Assembly: GCA_010094025.1 (NCBI GenBank)
Contig: ML991912.1
Coordinates: 1-22,067 of the forward strand
Direction: 5' to 3'
Source of the DNA: Viridothelium virens
Lineage: Eukaryota; Ascomycota; Dothideomycetes; Trypetheliales; Trypetheliaceae
Length of the DNA: 22,067 bases
The notes beneath the pieces were generated by a model, which saw nothing but the letters and a program-made list of their open reading frames with translations, did not search any database and was not told the origin of the DNA. Positions 1 to 10,941 of the stretch are shown here, one piece after another. The translations under genes and the position numbers were made by a program. Position 1 is the first letter of the stretch; each line of letters opens with the position of its first letter.

Positions 1-236
1 GGTGGTGAAAGCTTGTAGATTAAGCTATGGAGGCGAGGATATCTATATACGTAGCCAATTCACGAACCTCACTCCTATTCACGTGATAGGATTGCCAATT
101 TCCTACGGTAGTAAGATTGCCTTCTCACACATCACATGCAACATCAAGGACATCTATAGGTACTTTATACATGGCAACTCACGACCCTCATTCGTAATCA
201 CGTGATAGGATTGCCTTCTCACACATCACACTCCTA
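1..236. repeat. Repeat block with two internal copies of a CACGTG-containing unit
   Basis: Two 37-bp units, 60-96 and 179-215, differ at only four positions and both contain the palindrome ATCACGTGAT or a close form of it. A 21-bp stretch (ATTGCCTTCTCACACATCAC plus A) is identical at 116-136 and 210-230. The first 40 bases (3-40) recur with one mismatch at 13389-13426, where a looser version of the CACGTG unit also follows. This is therefore part of a dispersed repeat, probably the edge of a mobile element cut by the window boundary. I cannot assign a family. The short ORF across it is not credible as a gene. Confidence 0.7.
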
Positions 237-752
237 TCTAGGTATGCATCATCAACCCTACACGTGATGCGGAGGTAATTAAGTGTCCACCTAAGGTAGG
301 TATGTCCCTAAGGAGAGTGATTACCTGAGGAAAGTAATTCCAATCCGATGTAATTCAATTTATAACTACAACATGTTTAAAAGTTGTAGAGTGGGATGGC
401 ACAGGATATTTGCTCATTCACGTGGGGGAGTCGTTCCCTAACCGAATCTATCCCCGAACCTGTCTCCCTGCTGAACTCATCTCTTTACGGTACGAATGTC
501 ACTACGGCCAAGTCTCCCTATGATCCTACTCCCGCGGAGTTTTCGTTAGATATATCCGAGCTTGGCTGGCATTCTGGCAATCCATCCTATCCCTTGTCTG
601 GCTGCTGCGCGGTGCTGCGCATGGACGATTTTTGTATGTATGGGAGTTCGACCATAGTCTAGCTTGAATAAGTAGAGCTCACTTCTTTTACTTCTAACTA
701 CATCTGATTTTCGGTGTTTCCTAGTCCGTGCGCAGCAGCGCAGCCGGACAAG

Positions 753-766
753 CAGACTGGGCAACG
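753..766 (+). repeat. Left terminal inverted repeat of the hAT element
   Basis: The 14 bases CAGACTGGGCAACG are the exact reverse complement of 3177-3190. They are immediately preceded by the 8-bp target duplication CGGACAAG. Confidence 0.93.
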
Positions 767-1379
767 GTACGATTATCGCCGATAGTATCAGCGGTATTTT
801 TATCGTACGATACGGTATGATAACGATACTATCGTATGATACGCTAGCCCCCACACAAATAGCTAAATTTTAGAAATTCTTTGTGAAATAAGACTTTTTG
901 TATAAAATAAGCTATAATTATGGCATTTATTTAGACTAAAGAATTTTTTTTTACTGCTGATATTAAGAGTACTGAGTCTAAAGCTTAATATAGGTTAGAT
1001 ATTTATATTTATTATTGTATAAAAAAGCTAAATAAATTAAAAAGACTTAAAAAAGCATTACTTTATTATTGCAAATATTATAATAAAAAGTTTTTCTTAT
1101 TAATTAGTGGATTATAAAGTTATATTTAGAAATATTACCTAGAAGTTGGGATTAATTAATTTTGTATAATATTATACTTAATAGCTTTAACTTTAATTAA
1201 TTAATTAAAAATAGATTATAAAAAGCTTTGTACAAAAGGAGAAGCGGCTGAATTTAAGTAATATATATACTCTTATATAATAAATATCACACTTATAATA
1301 ATAGTATTTTTTAATCTGCTTATTATATATAAACTTTTTTTTTGACTTATTAAATAGGATGTATTACATAAATTTATTT

Positions 1380-3055
1380 TTATACTTAATCCCTGGGTTA
1401 AACTTCCTTATGTTTATAATACAATAAAGAAAAGAGTTTAAGAGTCTTTTTTAGAATTAAAAAATATTATACAAAGATTAATCCAGTTTATAAAAACGCG
1501 AATCTATTTAGCTATTAATATTTAGATATCTTTAAATAATTACCTTTTTTTAGCTATTTATGCAAGTTATATTAATTATATTAATTAATTTTATACTTAT
1601 TTAATTAGTTTCCATATAATACCAGGCTATAGCAGTAAAGCTTAGTAATTAGTTTTACTTCCGGTCCTTAAAAAATATGGCTATATAAAGTTAATTAGCA
1701 CAGTTATTGGCAATAATATAACTATAAATAATACTCTTTATTATATAATATTAATATACTTCTCTAAAACTTATTAGATTAACTGGACGGCTACTTAAAA
1801 TTATATTTACTGCTAAGGTTATATTCTAAATTTTATTATATAAGCATATCTTTTTAATAATAAAGATAATAAAAATAATATAACTTTATATAATTAAAAA
1901 GAGCTTTTGGATGAGCAGCTAAATAAGAAGATATTAAAAAAAAGGCAAAATAAATTACATATTTAAATAAAAGTAATAAATAAACTTTACAATTTTATTA
2001 TCCATATCCATGCATTTGCTCTTTATATAATAGAATTTATTTTAAAAGCTGGTTAAAGAATCCCTTTTAATAATTATATAAAATAGAATAACTGGTTTAA
2101 TATGCTTTAAGTTGCTAAAAAGCAATAAGTTAAAGAGGTGCTTATAACATATATGGATAAGTATTATAATATTAATTTATTAAATAAAAGAGATATTCTT
2201 ACTTTAGAAGATTGGAATTATCTTTATACAGTCTGCTAATATTTTAGAATATTTAAATAGGCTATATTATATCTTTAAGGAGATTGTATAATACTTTAAA
2301 GAGTTTATAAGAGTATTAAAGCGCTTTATAAGTAGCTTAAAGGAATTAATATATATTATATTATTATATTTAACTTTATATAAAATATACTAATTAATTA
2401 TTTTAAAAATTAAAGTTTTTAAAGCAAATTCACACTTAAGTATAATACATGCTTTTAAAATTAGAATAATATTAAGAAAAATTTAATATTTTTTATTATT
2501 ATTAAGCAGCCCGCTTTTTGTCTCTTATAATTTATACAATATTTTTAAAAAATAAAGAGGGTAATTTAACTTAAAAGAGAGTTATATAATTTTGGAAAAT
2601 TAAGCAACTTTAGCTTTAATTCTCTTAAAAACCTTTTATTAATCTTAATTATTTATATAATACTTAAGGAAAATTATTAACTTTTATACAAAAGTAAAAC
2701 CTTACTCCTTTTAAACAGATCCTTTAAGAGTATTATAATAACCAGTAACTGCAGAGTTAAAATTAATTTAATTAATATTGCGCAGAAACAGCTTTATATA
2801 AGATTCCTTTATTGCTAATTAAGTAGTGGGCTAAAGATATTTAATAAAAATAATAATTATACCTCTTTTTATTTGCTTTTAATATTCTCTTAATTCCTGT
2901 AATAAATAATAAACTAGAATAGGTATTTTTTGGTGCGCGTTATATAATTTTTTGGGATAAAGCACAGCTTAATCCAGATACTGTTAAACTTTAAGAACTT
3001 TTAAAGGATTGGAAAAGATCAAATATTTTAAAAAATTAATTATATAATTTAGAGT
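1380..3055 (+). pseudogene. Decayed hAT transposase
   Basis: Plus-strand translation, ignoring many stops, gives pieces in the right order for fungal hAT transposases. There is an RNase-H-like block near 1490-1560 (IYLAINI then ISLNNYLFLAIYA, matching the usual LSFDLWTSPN..ALLG pattern). A middle block follows near 2161-2238 (LLNKRDILTLEDWNYLYTVC). The C-terminal dimerisation block lies near 2915-3030 (FFGARYIIFWDKAQLNPDT, matching the family's VFSGARRTISWDRAQLG-type motif). TAA and TAG codons often sit where W, Q or R is expected, consistent with C:G to T:A change. The exact start and any introns cannot be set. Family assignment rests on recalled motif patterns, not on a search. Confidence 0.82.
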
Positions 3056-3176
3056 AAATTATCTCGTACAATAGTTTATTAAGGGGAGGAATTTTATTTT
3101 ATTATAATAATTGTGTCGGCGCTGACGATATCAGCGATATCGCGGTAATTTATCGTACGATACGTATCGCGCCTAT

Positions 3177-3190
3177 CGTTGCCCAGTCTG
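3177..3190 (-). repeat. Right terminal inverted repeat of the hAT element
   Basis: The 14 bases CGTTGCCCAGTCTG mirror the left end exactly. They are immediately followed by the second copy of the target duplication CGGACAAG. Confidence 0.93.
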
Positions 3191-3203
3191 CGGACAAGGG
3201 ATA

Positions 3204-5950
3204 CGAAAGCTCTTGTTAGCTTATATCACTGGCTGCCGTTTGCTTAGGGCTTCTTAAAAGTCTGTAAAACTTTTAACCCATTCTAGTAACACGTATGCTC
3301 TATGCTCAGATCCTGATTGCCTCTACAATTTCGCTGTGAGTGGACATGCTTCTCGATTTCACATTGTTTAAAGTTTTGCGGAGCTTTGCGGATGTTTGCG
3401 GAGCTCAACCGAACAAAGAATCACGTACATAAATTCCAAGCAAGCTCTTGTAGTTGATTTCTTCTATCTTGAGCAAGAAGATTTTCTTTGCCGGAAATCC
3501 ATCCCGAGTACTTCCTTGTTTCTTGACTTTCTTGTTAGTGTATTGGGAAGAGTTGTTGTTGTTAATGTCGTCATCACTTCTGTAATCATCCACATTCTTG
3601 TATCCCAAAACTTGATGCTTTTTGTTGGTAGCGAACTCTCCCCATACTGTTCCTTTACGCATGTCCCTGCAGATTAGGTGTTCACCATCCTTATTTGCAA
3701 CCTTCAGCACAATAAAACTGCTTGCAAGCATTGTTGACAATTTGACTGGCGTGTTGATTGAGAAACCTTTAGTTCTGTTGCTCTTCCGCGTGAACATCCC
3801 ATTATACAGTCCTCTGGTTGTTATAATGTTGTCTTCTTACTTATGCAGAAGCTTTATTAGAATTATCTGTGCATTTATACCACTAACCTTATGGATATTA
3901 GAAACGCTTTTGCACACAATCTTCCCATGTAGAAAATAGTGCCAGGACTAGTTGCTGATGTAGCGAGATTTTGCTATAATAATAAAGAATATTATGAGTA
4001 CTTATGTAAATGTTATAAGTTGGAACGGATTCACGCCAGCGATATAGTTGTGCACGGCGAAAGGAACAGCCAGCGATCCGCACACAAAAGAGATCGCAAT
4101 AGCGATAATAGTTATAATGTAACTTTGGTAATTAATCCTAATAGAGTCCTTAGATATTACTTAGGTATCCATCTTCTGTTTATGTTTTCTGTATTCTGTT
4201 AGGATCTGCTGGGCGTGTTCCTCGGCTTTTAATCCTGTACTTAGTGCGCTATCTTTTTTGAGATCTGTTCCCACTTGAAAGAGTATTAGTTATTAAATGT
4301 CTGAAGGATATTGAGGACCCACCTTGGATACCCTATTTTAGAGGGCTGTAGGGAATAGATTGTATGTTATTATTCTCTAGTTGCTTAAGTTTGTCCTTTT
4401 TTTGATTTCGCAAGCAGTCCTTGGAAATTATATGAAATATTGCTTGGAAAGATTTTGGTGGCGGAGAAAAGGGTAATATCGGGTCCTTTTTTAAAGATCC
4501 AGTAGCCACTGTTCTGAGCATACATGTCACGCAATTAGCTGAATATATAGTTGCGAGACTTTGCATAACGGCGATTGATAAGATATTTTTTATAGAGTAG
4601 AGGTAGGTGGTCTGGTCCTTTATTTTATGCGTGTTTCCAGACCGACGTGGCTAACTCCAGTGGATAGTTGCTTTAATTGGTCCCAAAGCCATCCCTCTGC
4701 TCCCTGTAAGTGCTCGGTTGCGGGAGTTAATCACTTCCAGCTTTGCTCGCAGTAAAAGGAGTCTGCTGTATAAGGTGATTATATTAGTGGGCTCTGATAA
4801 AAAATTAATAGAACTAGACTAATCTTGATTAATTAATGTAAGAACACCTTTTAACCCAGCCGTATAAATAAGTGTGCACGCCTTAAAAAATGCGGAGTTA
4901 ATAGCATTAGCGTGTTATATATTTCTCTTGTTTAGGATAAACCATGTTATGTACTTTATTAAGTACCCCAGGTTTTTATGAAAGAATAAATAAGTCTTAT
5001 AGTAGAAATTTTTAAGGCTTATGTTTAAGTTTAATGTATTATATTGCACTTCTTTCTCCTTATTGCCTCCTTTTTTATCCAATTTCTGGATATTAAATTT
5101 AAGAAATATAAGCCTCTTGCTATTATATATCTCTATAAGTCTGTTAATAACATCCTTACTATTGGTGACGGATAATTTCGCGTATTAACTGGGATTGTAT
5201 GCTATCAGTTTTAGCTTAACAGCCCATAAAGCCAGGATAGCCAACAAGTATTTAACCTAATATCAACTTGTTGCTAATCTAAGAATTAGCCTGGCCACAC
5301 AGCTGAGTATATAATCACAAACAGCGTGGTAAAGTGTGTGATTCCTTTTAGGCGGCTTAAGAATCCGCGGCTTAGCTCCTTTTATAGTATTATTAGCACC
5401 ACCAAATTAAGCAAGGAGGAGCCTATAGCTATTTTTAAAACCTTTAATTGCGACTTTAAGCAGCGTCTTATTGGCATTCCACATCCTAATTTGGGCATTA
5501 TTATAAGCAATAATAGCAATATTGCAGGAAATCTAATTTATTATGCTCTTAGCGTCTTTAAAATTAGCTAAGGATCCCTTTATAAATAATCCCTTGCTGT
5601 TAAATAGGTAGTGTCCCTTACCAGATACCACTCCGGCAAGCTTCTTGATCTTTTTCCGCACGAGATTATTGTGCGCTTCAGCGGATATACCATACGCTGA
5701 GCAGTTATTAAATTATGTTAAGCCTTTAAGCTTTATGTGACCATTACCATACAATTTATGCTCTTGTGTAACCGTAAATGTCTCTTTTAAATCAAGCGTA
5801 AAGATGTGATTTTCTCTCTGTACAACTCTCTTTTTTCACCAAAAGGTCGCTTCCCGCTGACGGTAGGTACTGGAGAATAATGAGCAAAGAACATTTTAGG
5901 CCGACACATGAAGCCATTATGACATTTTATTCATTCATGGCTTACTTTAA
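3204..5950. other. AT-rich intergenic region, no gene supported
   Basis: About 2.7 kb without a defensible gene. A short direct repeat TTTGCGGAGCT occurs around 3374-3404. A 130-codon minus-strand ORF (3405-3797) has an acidic and Asn-rich stretch and no motif I recognise. From about 3840 to 5780 the DNA is AT-rich and stop-filled, with islands of more ordinary composition near 4630-4760 and 5600-5700, which suggests decayed repeats of unknown type. No inverted termini or target duplications were found here. Confidence 0.5.
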
Positions 5951-6974
5951 AGAGTTCAACAGTCCTGGATTCTTTTCAATGTGATCATTTGTGGCCTTGT
6001 GGTTGTGTTGGCTGAGAAATGACTCATTGAGTCCTTTCGTTGGCGTGTCAGCAGAACTGCACGAAGGCATTGCCGGCAATGTTTTGAGCCAGGGTCCAAA
6101 GACAAAGCGATATTGGAACGACGCTCTCGGAAACTATATTCCAGAGTAGTCATGATGATATACGGGAAAGCGTCCGGTCTGGTACCATCTGAACATGGCT
6201 ACACCGCTGGAGTAGACGATGCAGTCATAAAGCGCCATTGTGACGCTCGTGCATCGTGCTCGGCGCTGGAATGTCTGAATCTTGCTCATCAACTGGACGA
6301 GATTGGAGATATGAGCTGTAGATCACACACAAACGTCTGCGATATGTGCCTTGCTGACAACGGGAAGATCTCACGATGAGAACTGCCCCGTCGTGCACCG
6401 CCACAATAAGGCCCGAATGCACACTGCCACAATCATGAGAGCCTTAGTACCGTGCTAGCATACAAATGCGGAAAGAAAATGCAGTTTCTCAAAAATGTTC
6501 TTGCTCATCGGTGCAGCTTGCATTGGTACTACTCTACTCTACTGCAGGCTTTCTCAAGGCCTACAAAGCGCAGTATCGGATGATGGCAAAATTGATATAG
6601 CGAAGAAAGATCTGACTTCCAACAAGGCATATTCTGGCAGGACGAGACATCTTGGCATGCAAGCCTTGCAACCCGTCCCTCGACCATTTCCGTCGCCTCA
6701 GCTCTTCCGCATCTCCGCGAGTACCTCTGATTGTTTCATCAACTTGCGGGCCGCACATGGATGCAAGCCTCTCAGTCACGCTTCTTCCAACCTCACTACT
6801 CCGCGACGCAAAATCAACTACATCTCGTGCTAGCTCGCATCAGCGGTTGAACCTGGAACCTTAAAAACTTCAAAACTAGCTCCATCTCGTTGCCTCAATC
6901 TGCAAAGCATACAAAGACAAATTGTAGCCCTTACATAATTTGTCTACTCTAGTGCCACCAATGAACCTGAGGCC
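5951..6974. other. Region of ordinary composition with only small doubtful ORFs
   Basis: Base composition returns to normal, but no frame is long. A plus ORF from ATG 6495 to 6833 (112 codons) begins with a hydrophobic run (FLLIGAACIGTTLLYC) that could pass as a signal or anchor. The rest is low in recognisable features, and the opposite strand is open over much of it, so it is weak evidence for a gene. A Cys-containing plus ORF ending at 6379 has no proper ATG. Nothing here can be named. Confidence 0.4.
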
Positions 6975-9197
6975 ATGTCATTAGCGGAGTATGATTACGC
7001 TTTATCTTCTTATCTTGCTTTGCAAGCAAAGAAAACCGAAGAGAAGGTAATACGGCCGGACGGAAATCAACTTTCGGCCTTTGATATCACCGAGAAGCAG
7101 CGTTCGACTGGCGACCGACCAGTGATTACGCCTACTAGCTCCGTTGCGCAGGCTAGAGAATCTGATAATGATTTTAACACGTACGCGCTTCTAGTACGAC
7201 GCATGATAGACAAAGATGGAAATCATTAGCGAACACAGCTTGAGATCCAGTCTTCAGTCATCCAGGAAGCCCTTCAAGCCAGAATGCGCACACTTAAATC
7301 TTGCCGCGCATCCGGTTATATTCAAAGCTCCATATTATGAGCTATTCCAGTATCGCAAGGAGATCTGTGAATATACTGAGCATACTGATAGGACAGAAGT
7401 CCAAAAGTTGTATCTGGGTTTGCTGCTATATTTTATATCCGTAAACCTAGCAAAGATTGAGAAAATCCACAGCCAATATTATCCTAATTGGACCAGCACA
7501 TTCGCCATACTCTGGACATATTATAGGCCGGAAATATTTATAATTTATTAGACTGAGCATTATTAAAAGCTTTACCGCATTTGTTGCTGTTATTACAGCA
7601 AGGACCCCCTTACTTAAGCAAACTTCTTTGAGCTGAGTGTCTGGTTATAGGATTATAATAGCAAAGGCTTTGGCCTAAAGAAGACGTCGCTCAACCTTTA
7701 AGAGTTCTAGGGAGTGAGGAATTTGACTGAATTTAACTTCTTCCTGGTCGGATGTTTACCAGCTGATAAAAGATGTGCAATATTTGCAAGATTAATTAAG
7801 CGCGGCAAGAAGTGGCAACGTCTCATCCATCAAAGTTACCAACAATACAATGGTATATCTTAAAGTATCCAGAAGTTAATGGATTACTAATACTAAATGC
7901 GATGGTAGGCCCAGCTTGGGTTGCTTCTGATCCAAGCATGGAATGTTGAGGAGCGGTAACAGAGGCAAAGGATCTAGTGCCCATCCATGTGCGCCTATGT
8001 CATCCCGCTGTCTGTTGATCCACACTGACTATTTATTATATATTTTAGGTCACAGGCCGCGTGATTGTTAACTATAGCAACCACAGACAGCGTAATTATT
8101 TGCTAGCTACGAAGCTATACCCCCAGGGAGAGCCGGTCAATCTTTAAGAAACAGATTGGGCAGACCTAAATCCAGAAACTGCATTCTATTTTCCTAATCA
8201 GCAAAAGCTCATCAGGGATGGTGTTCTGCTTAATAATATGGTTACCTATGCCAACACAGACCTTTATAAAATTACTAACTTCTAGGCTGCTGTAGCTCCA
8301 GCACGGGTCTGTGATCTTTTATTTATAAAGAAGAGATGGTTACTGTTTACTGTGGAGAAATTAGGGGAAATCGCATGGATGGAATTAAAATTCGCATAAT
8401 TGCAGCTTAAGCTATTGTACAAGGAAGCAGTGTAAGCTGTTCTACAATAGCACCAGGAAAAGGAACTGCAACTTAACCAGTTAATAAAAAAGGGCAGAGG
8501 ACTTGTAATACTTTTATATGGAGCGCCCAGGACAGGGAAAACTCTGACAATGGGTGCGATTTATCTTTCCTTAATACATCCTTTATAGCTATCTCGTCCT
8601 AATTTAACACCTATCTTAGAGACTGTTGCCGAAACATTGCATCAACCACTCTACTACGTCGGCGTTAACAAACTTATGTCTTTATATTTTAATAATACCG
8701 AAACTGTCATAAGGAAAGTCTTTGACCTCGCTACTTCCTGGGGTGCTATCATCCTCATTAATAAAGCGGACATCTTTATGGTCCAATGCGGGCGCAATAA
8801 CAGTTACCAAAACAGCTTAGTGGCGACTTTTCTCTGAATGCTTGAATACCACAAAGGCATCGTCTTCCTCACCAGCAATCAAATTGAGGATTTCAATAAG
8901 GCATTTGAATTAAGACTGCATCTGCGCCTCCGATACCAACCAATGGACCCTAGCAAGAAAGAACGCGTGTGGCGCACAGCCCTCGCTAGCGTGCCGGAAG
9001 CTACAAATCTGAAGGACAAAGATCTTGGCCGGTTGGCCCACGATGTGGACGTCAATGGACGGCAGATCACCAATCTCGTGCGCACCGCTCGGGCAGTTTC
9101 GAATTTTAGGAAAGTACCGCTCACCATTGAGACGTTGAAATCTGTCCATGAGATGAACTCCCCCCGTGATCCTGACAGTGACAAGCATGGCTCATAG
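6975..9197 (+). pseudogene. Decayed AAA+ ATPase gene with DUF7025-like N-terminal part
   Basis: Fragments in three segments follow the order of the large fungal AAA+ ATPases of unknown role. A variable N-terminus and a block ending RRMIDKDGNH lie at 6975-7229. After a frame change comes the region preceding the ATPase core (7216-7551, with YYPNWTSTFAILWTYYRPE), then stop-broken pieces to about 8500. The ATPase core follows. Walker A is GAPRTGKT at 8520-8543, where the family has GPPGTGKT or GAPGTGKT. Walker B is ILINKAD at 8751-8771, where D and E are expected in place of N and K. A TGA at 8835-8837 sits where related proteins have Arg (FL-R-MLEY). The C-terminal AAA lid (8838-9197) is clean. 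A relic intron is visible at 8554-8619 (CTAAT branch, CTTAG end); removing it joins LTM to ETVAE in frame. Nearly all losses that can be judged are G to A or C to T. Confidence 0.85.
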
Positions 9198-9252
9198 GAT
9201 TTTTCCTCCAACGTACTGCATGCTCTCGCCGTGGTATTCTTCGTTCAGATCA

Positions 9253-9440
9253 GTAATGTAAAGTTACTAAGTAATTACTATTTTACTAAGTAATGATAAC
9301 GTAGTAACGCATATGTCATAATAATAATAATGATAATAGTAAATAGTGATAGTAAAAAAATTTAAAATTTGATAGTTATAGTAAAAGTAATGATAAACAA
9401 TAATACTATTTACTACCTAGTATTTACTATTTCTTACAGC
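9253..9440. repeat. TA-rich low-complexity island built from TACTA/TAGTA words
   Basis: ACTAAGTAAT occurs at 9266-9275 and 9285-9294, followed by ATAATAATAATGATAATAG and, at the right edge, inverted versions such as ACTATTTACTACCTAGTA. The two edges are loosely inverted relative to each other, so this could be a small decayed inverted-repeat element or simple-sequence drift. No clean termini or target duplication are visible. Confidence 0.4.
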
Positions 9441-10192
9441 ACTGGTACCTTATGATGTGAAAATGTATGTATCCGCTGGATGAATACATTTGAGAATAAA
9501 ATTTCAATCTGTCGTTGCTACAGCAACAGTTCAACTCTTCTCTACTTAGATAAGATGAAACTGGCGAAAACACTTTAAAGGAATGAGATACAACGATAGC
9601 TAGCTATGACATAGCGAACAAAAAAACAAAGAGAAAAAAGAGAGAAAGAGAAGAAGAGAAAATAAAAAGAGCAAAAAACCAAAAATTAATGAAATTCTGA
9701 GTACTGTAGTACGAAAATTTATTGTACTGGCAAGAGATTCCGTCTAAATAGCAAAATCAAGCCGCGCATCGGAAAACTTTCCCATTGAAAGGAAAAAAAA
9801 AACTCTCCCCTCTCGGAATAACCAGGTAATACCCTGATATGACATGGTCGAGAGTCGATCCATGACACGAAATTACGCGAAATTACAGCATACTTTACAT
9901 AATTGAATATATCGAATTATTCATGCTTATTCATTCTTTATGAAAGTTATTCATGCTTATCCAATTCCTTAATTCTTTCGATCTCTGAGTCCAATTGGAT
10001 ATCGACGACCAATCTCAATTCAATCTATCTGCCGTCCAGGCTATATGGAGAGCAAGATTTTTTTCTATAATATTGATGGGGATCGAAACAAGCTAATAGC
10101 GATTAGGAAGTGATCTGCGTGATCTAGATCAACAGTTGCCGTATAGTTGACCGGGGCTATCGACTTACGCCCGACACACCATAGCTGCCTAA
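9441..10192. other. Intergenic region with purine tract and short repeats, no gene
   Basis: A nearly pure A/G tract runs from about 9616 to 9679 on the plus strand. CGAAATTACGCGAAATTAC (9869-9887) is a short tandem. GTTATTCATGCTTAT-like words are repeated around 9917-9960. This stretch would contain the promoter of the gene starting at 10193 or 10319, but no convincing core promoter is seen. Confidence 0.45.
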
Positions 10193-10675
10193 ATGTTGCG
10201 GGTTTCCCCGATGAGAAAGTCAACAAGCTCTACGTATTCAGACCTCCATATTCGTGCACAAGTGTCTTCAAATCCTAAACGACTTTTTTTTGAGCTATTA
10301 ACTCGAGTAAAATTCACGATGAGCCAGATGAGTACTTCGGAAAGCCCAGCAAACAACTGGTTGGGTCTTGCTTCCAATTGTTTGGGACTTGTGAAAGCCA
10401 TTGCGGACAGCACTGTGCAAGGCAACAGTCTCAGCCAAGCTGCAAGGACGTTCTTTCAGTGGCTTGCTCACGAACGCATATCTGAGGAAGACTATGAGAC
10501 TGTTGCTATCAAGACGTCACACTTAATGTCTATCAATGATAACGGTATCTTGCTGCTTGAGAAGATCAGGAAAAAGTCCGATGGAAAGAGTTCAATAGCT
10601 GGCATACCTCTCACAACTGCAGGATCCGTTGGAAGAGCTATTGCATCTGCTCCGACCCATAGTTATATGATCACC

Positions 10676-10683
10676 ACAGCTGC
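10676..10683 (+). repeat. Left arm of the 8-bp inverted repeat at the inversion edge
   Basis: ACAGCTGC, containing the palindrome CAGCTG, in codon phase T-A-A of the upstream frame. The outer neighbouring bases do not continue the repeat. Confidence 0.75.
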
Positions 10684-10933
10684 AAGCGTATCTGGGTCTG
10701 CAACATCGCCACCATATTTTACTTGCAGCTTTTCAGGGAGCTTATGAGCAGAGTAACCAGCATTCACCACGTTTAAAGTGATACTGGAGACCATTTTTCT
10801 CAGGATTCCATTGACGTATGCACGCGATACATCGTATTTGTATTCAACACCGTGAGCATGACTCGCCTGATCGAAGACCATATTCGTTATGGCTCGGGTG
10901 ACATAATCCATATCATGATACGGTAATAAAGAA

Positions 10934-10941
10934 GCAGCTGT
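10934..10941 (-). repeat. Right arm of the 8-bp inverted repeat at the inversion edge
   Basis: GCAGCTGT is the exact reverse complement of 10676-10683. It lies five bases upstream of the in-frame ATG at 10946 that opens the next block. Confidence 0.75.

Larger units (their letters stand above)
753..3190 (+). mobile_element. hAT-superfamily DNA transposon, 2438 bp, inactivated
   Basis: The element begins CAGACTGGGCAACG (753-766) and ends with its exact reverse complement (3177-3190). It is flanked by a perfect 8-bp direct repeat CGGACAAG (745-752 and 3191-3198). An 8-bp target duplication with CA..TG termini is the hAT hallmark. Both subterminal regions hold repeats of TATCGTACGATAC-like palindromes, plausible transposase-binding sites. 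The ends (about 753-850 and 3115-3190) keep ordinary base composition, while the interior is extremely AT-rich with stops in all frames, as expected after heavy RIP. A transposase relic is readable on the plus strand. The element cannot encode its own mobility now. Confidence 0.93.
588..3203. repeat. MITE-like element with TA-ended inverted repeats, split by a hAT insertion
   Basis: The left end at 588 reads TATCCCTTGTCTGGCTGC. The reverse complement of the right end, read from 3203 and skipping the hAT insert and one target-duplication copy, gives TATCCCTTGTCCGGCTGC, followed on both sides by related CTGCGC-rich sequence and a GGAC. Without the insert the element is about 170 bp (588-752 plus 3199-3203) and has no coding capacity. 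TA termini suggest a Tc1/mariner-type target, but this is inferred from the ends alone. The hAT element landed inside its right inverted repeat, so the MITE-like element is the older of the two. Confidence 0.72.
10676..10941 (-). other. 266-bp inverted segment inside the gene
   Basis: Bounded by ACAGCTGC (10676-10683) and its reverse complement GCAGCTGT (10934-10941). In the present orientation the upstream frame hits TGA at 10745-10747. Read on the minus strand the segment encodes a continuous stretch including SLLPYHDMDYVTRAITNM and HAHGVEYKYDVSRAYVNGIL. Turned over, the left junction reads ITTAASLLPYHD and the right junction reads DTLAAVAMAIQKNDVD, both in the frame of the flanking blocks and without stops. 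Confidence 0.82.

Noticed and set aside
3405-3797. A 130-codon minus-strand ORF with an Asn/Asp-rich segment
   Set aside because: No recognisable domain, promoter or flanking conserved sequence, and it lies beside transposon DNA. It could be real but cannot be supported.
4333-4566. Minus-strand ORF and its upstream extension as a transposase piece
   Set aside because: An RLLLLRAKLEVINSRNRAL-like stretch upstream (about 4700-4760) hints at the coiled end of a pogo-type transposase, but a stop intervenes and no DDE motif or termini were found.
6495-6833. A plus ORF with a signal-like N-terminus, considered as a small secreted protein
   Set aside because: The region after the hydrophobic run has few Cys residues, no family pattern, and an overlapping ORF on the other strand.
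8879-9211. Two minus-strand ORFs of 92 and 110 codons
   Set aside because: They lie opposite the readable AAA lid domain and have no features of their own.
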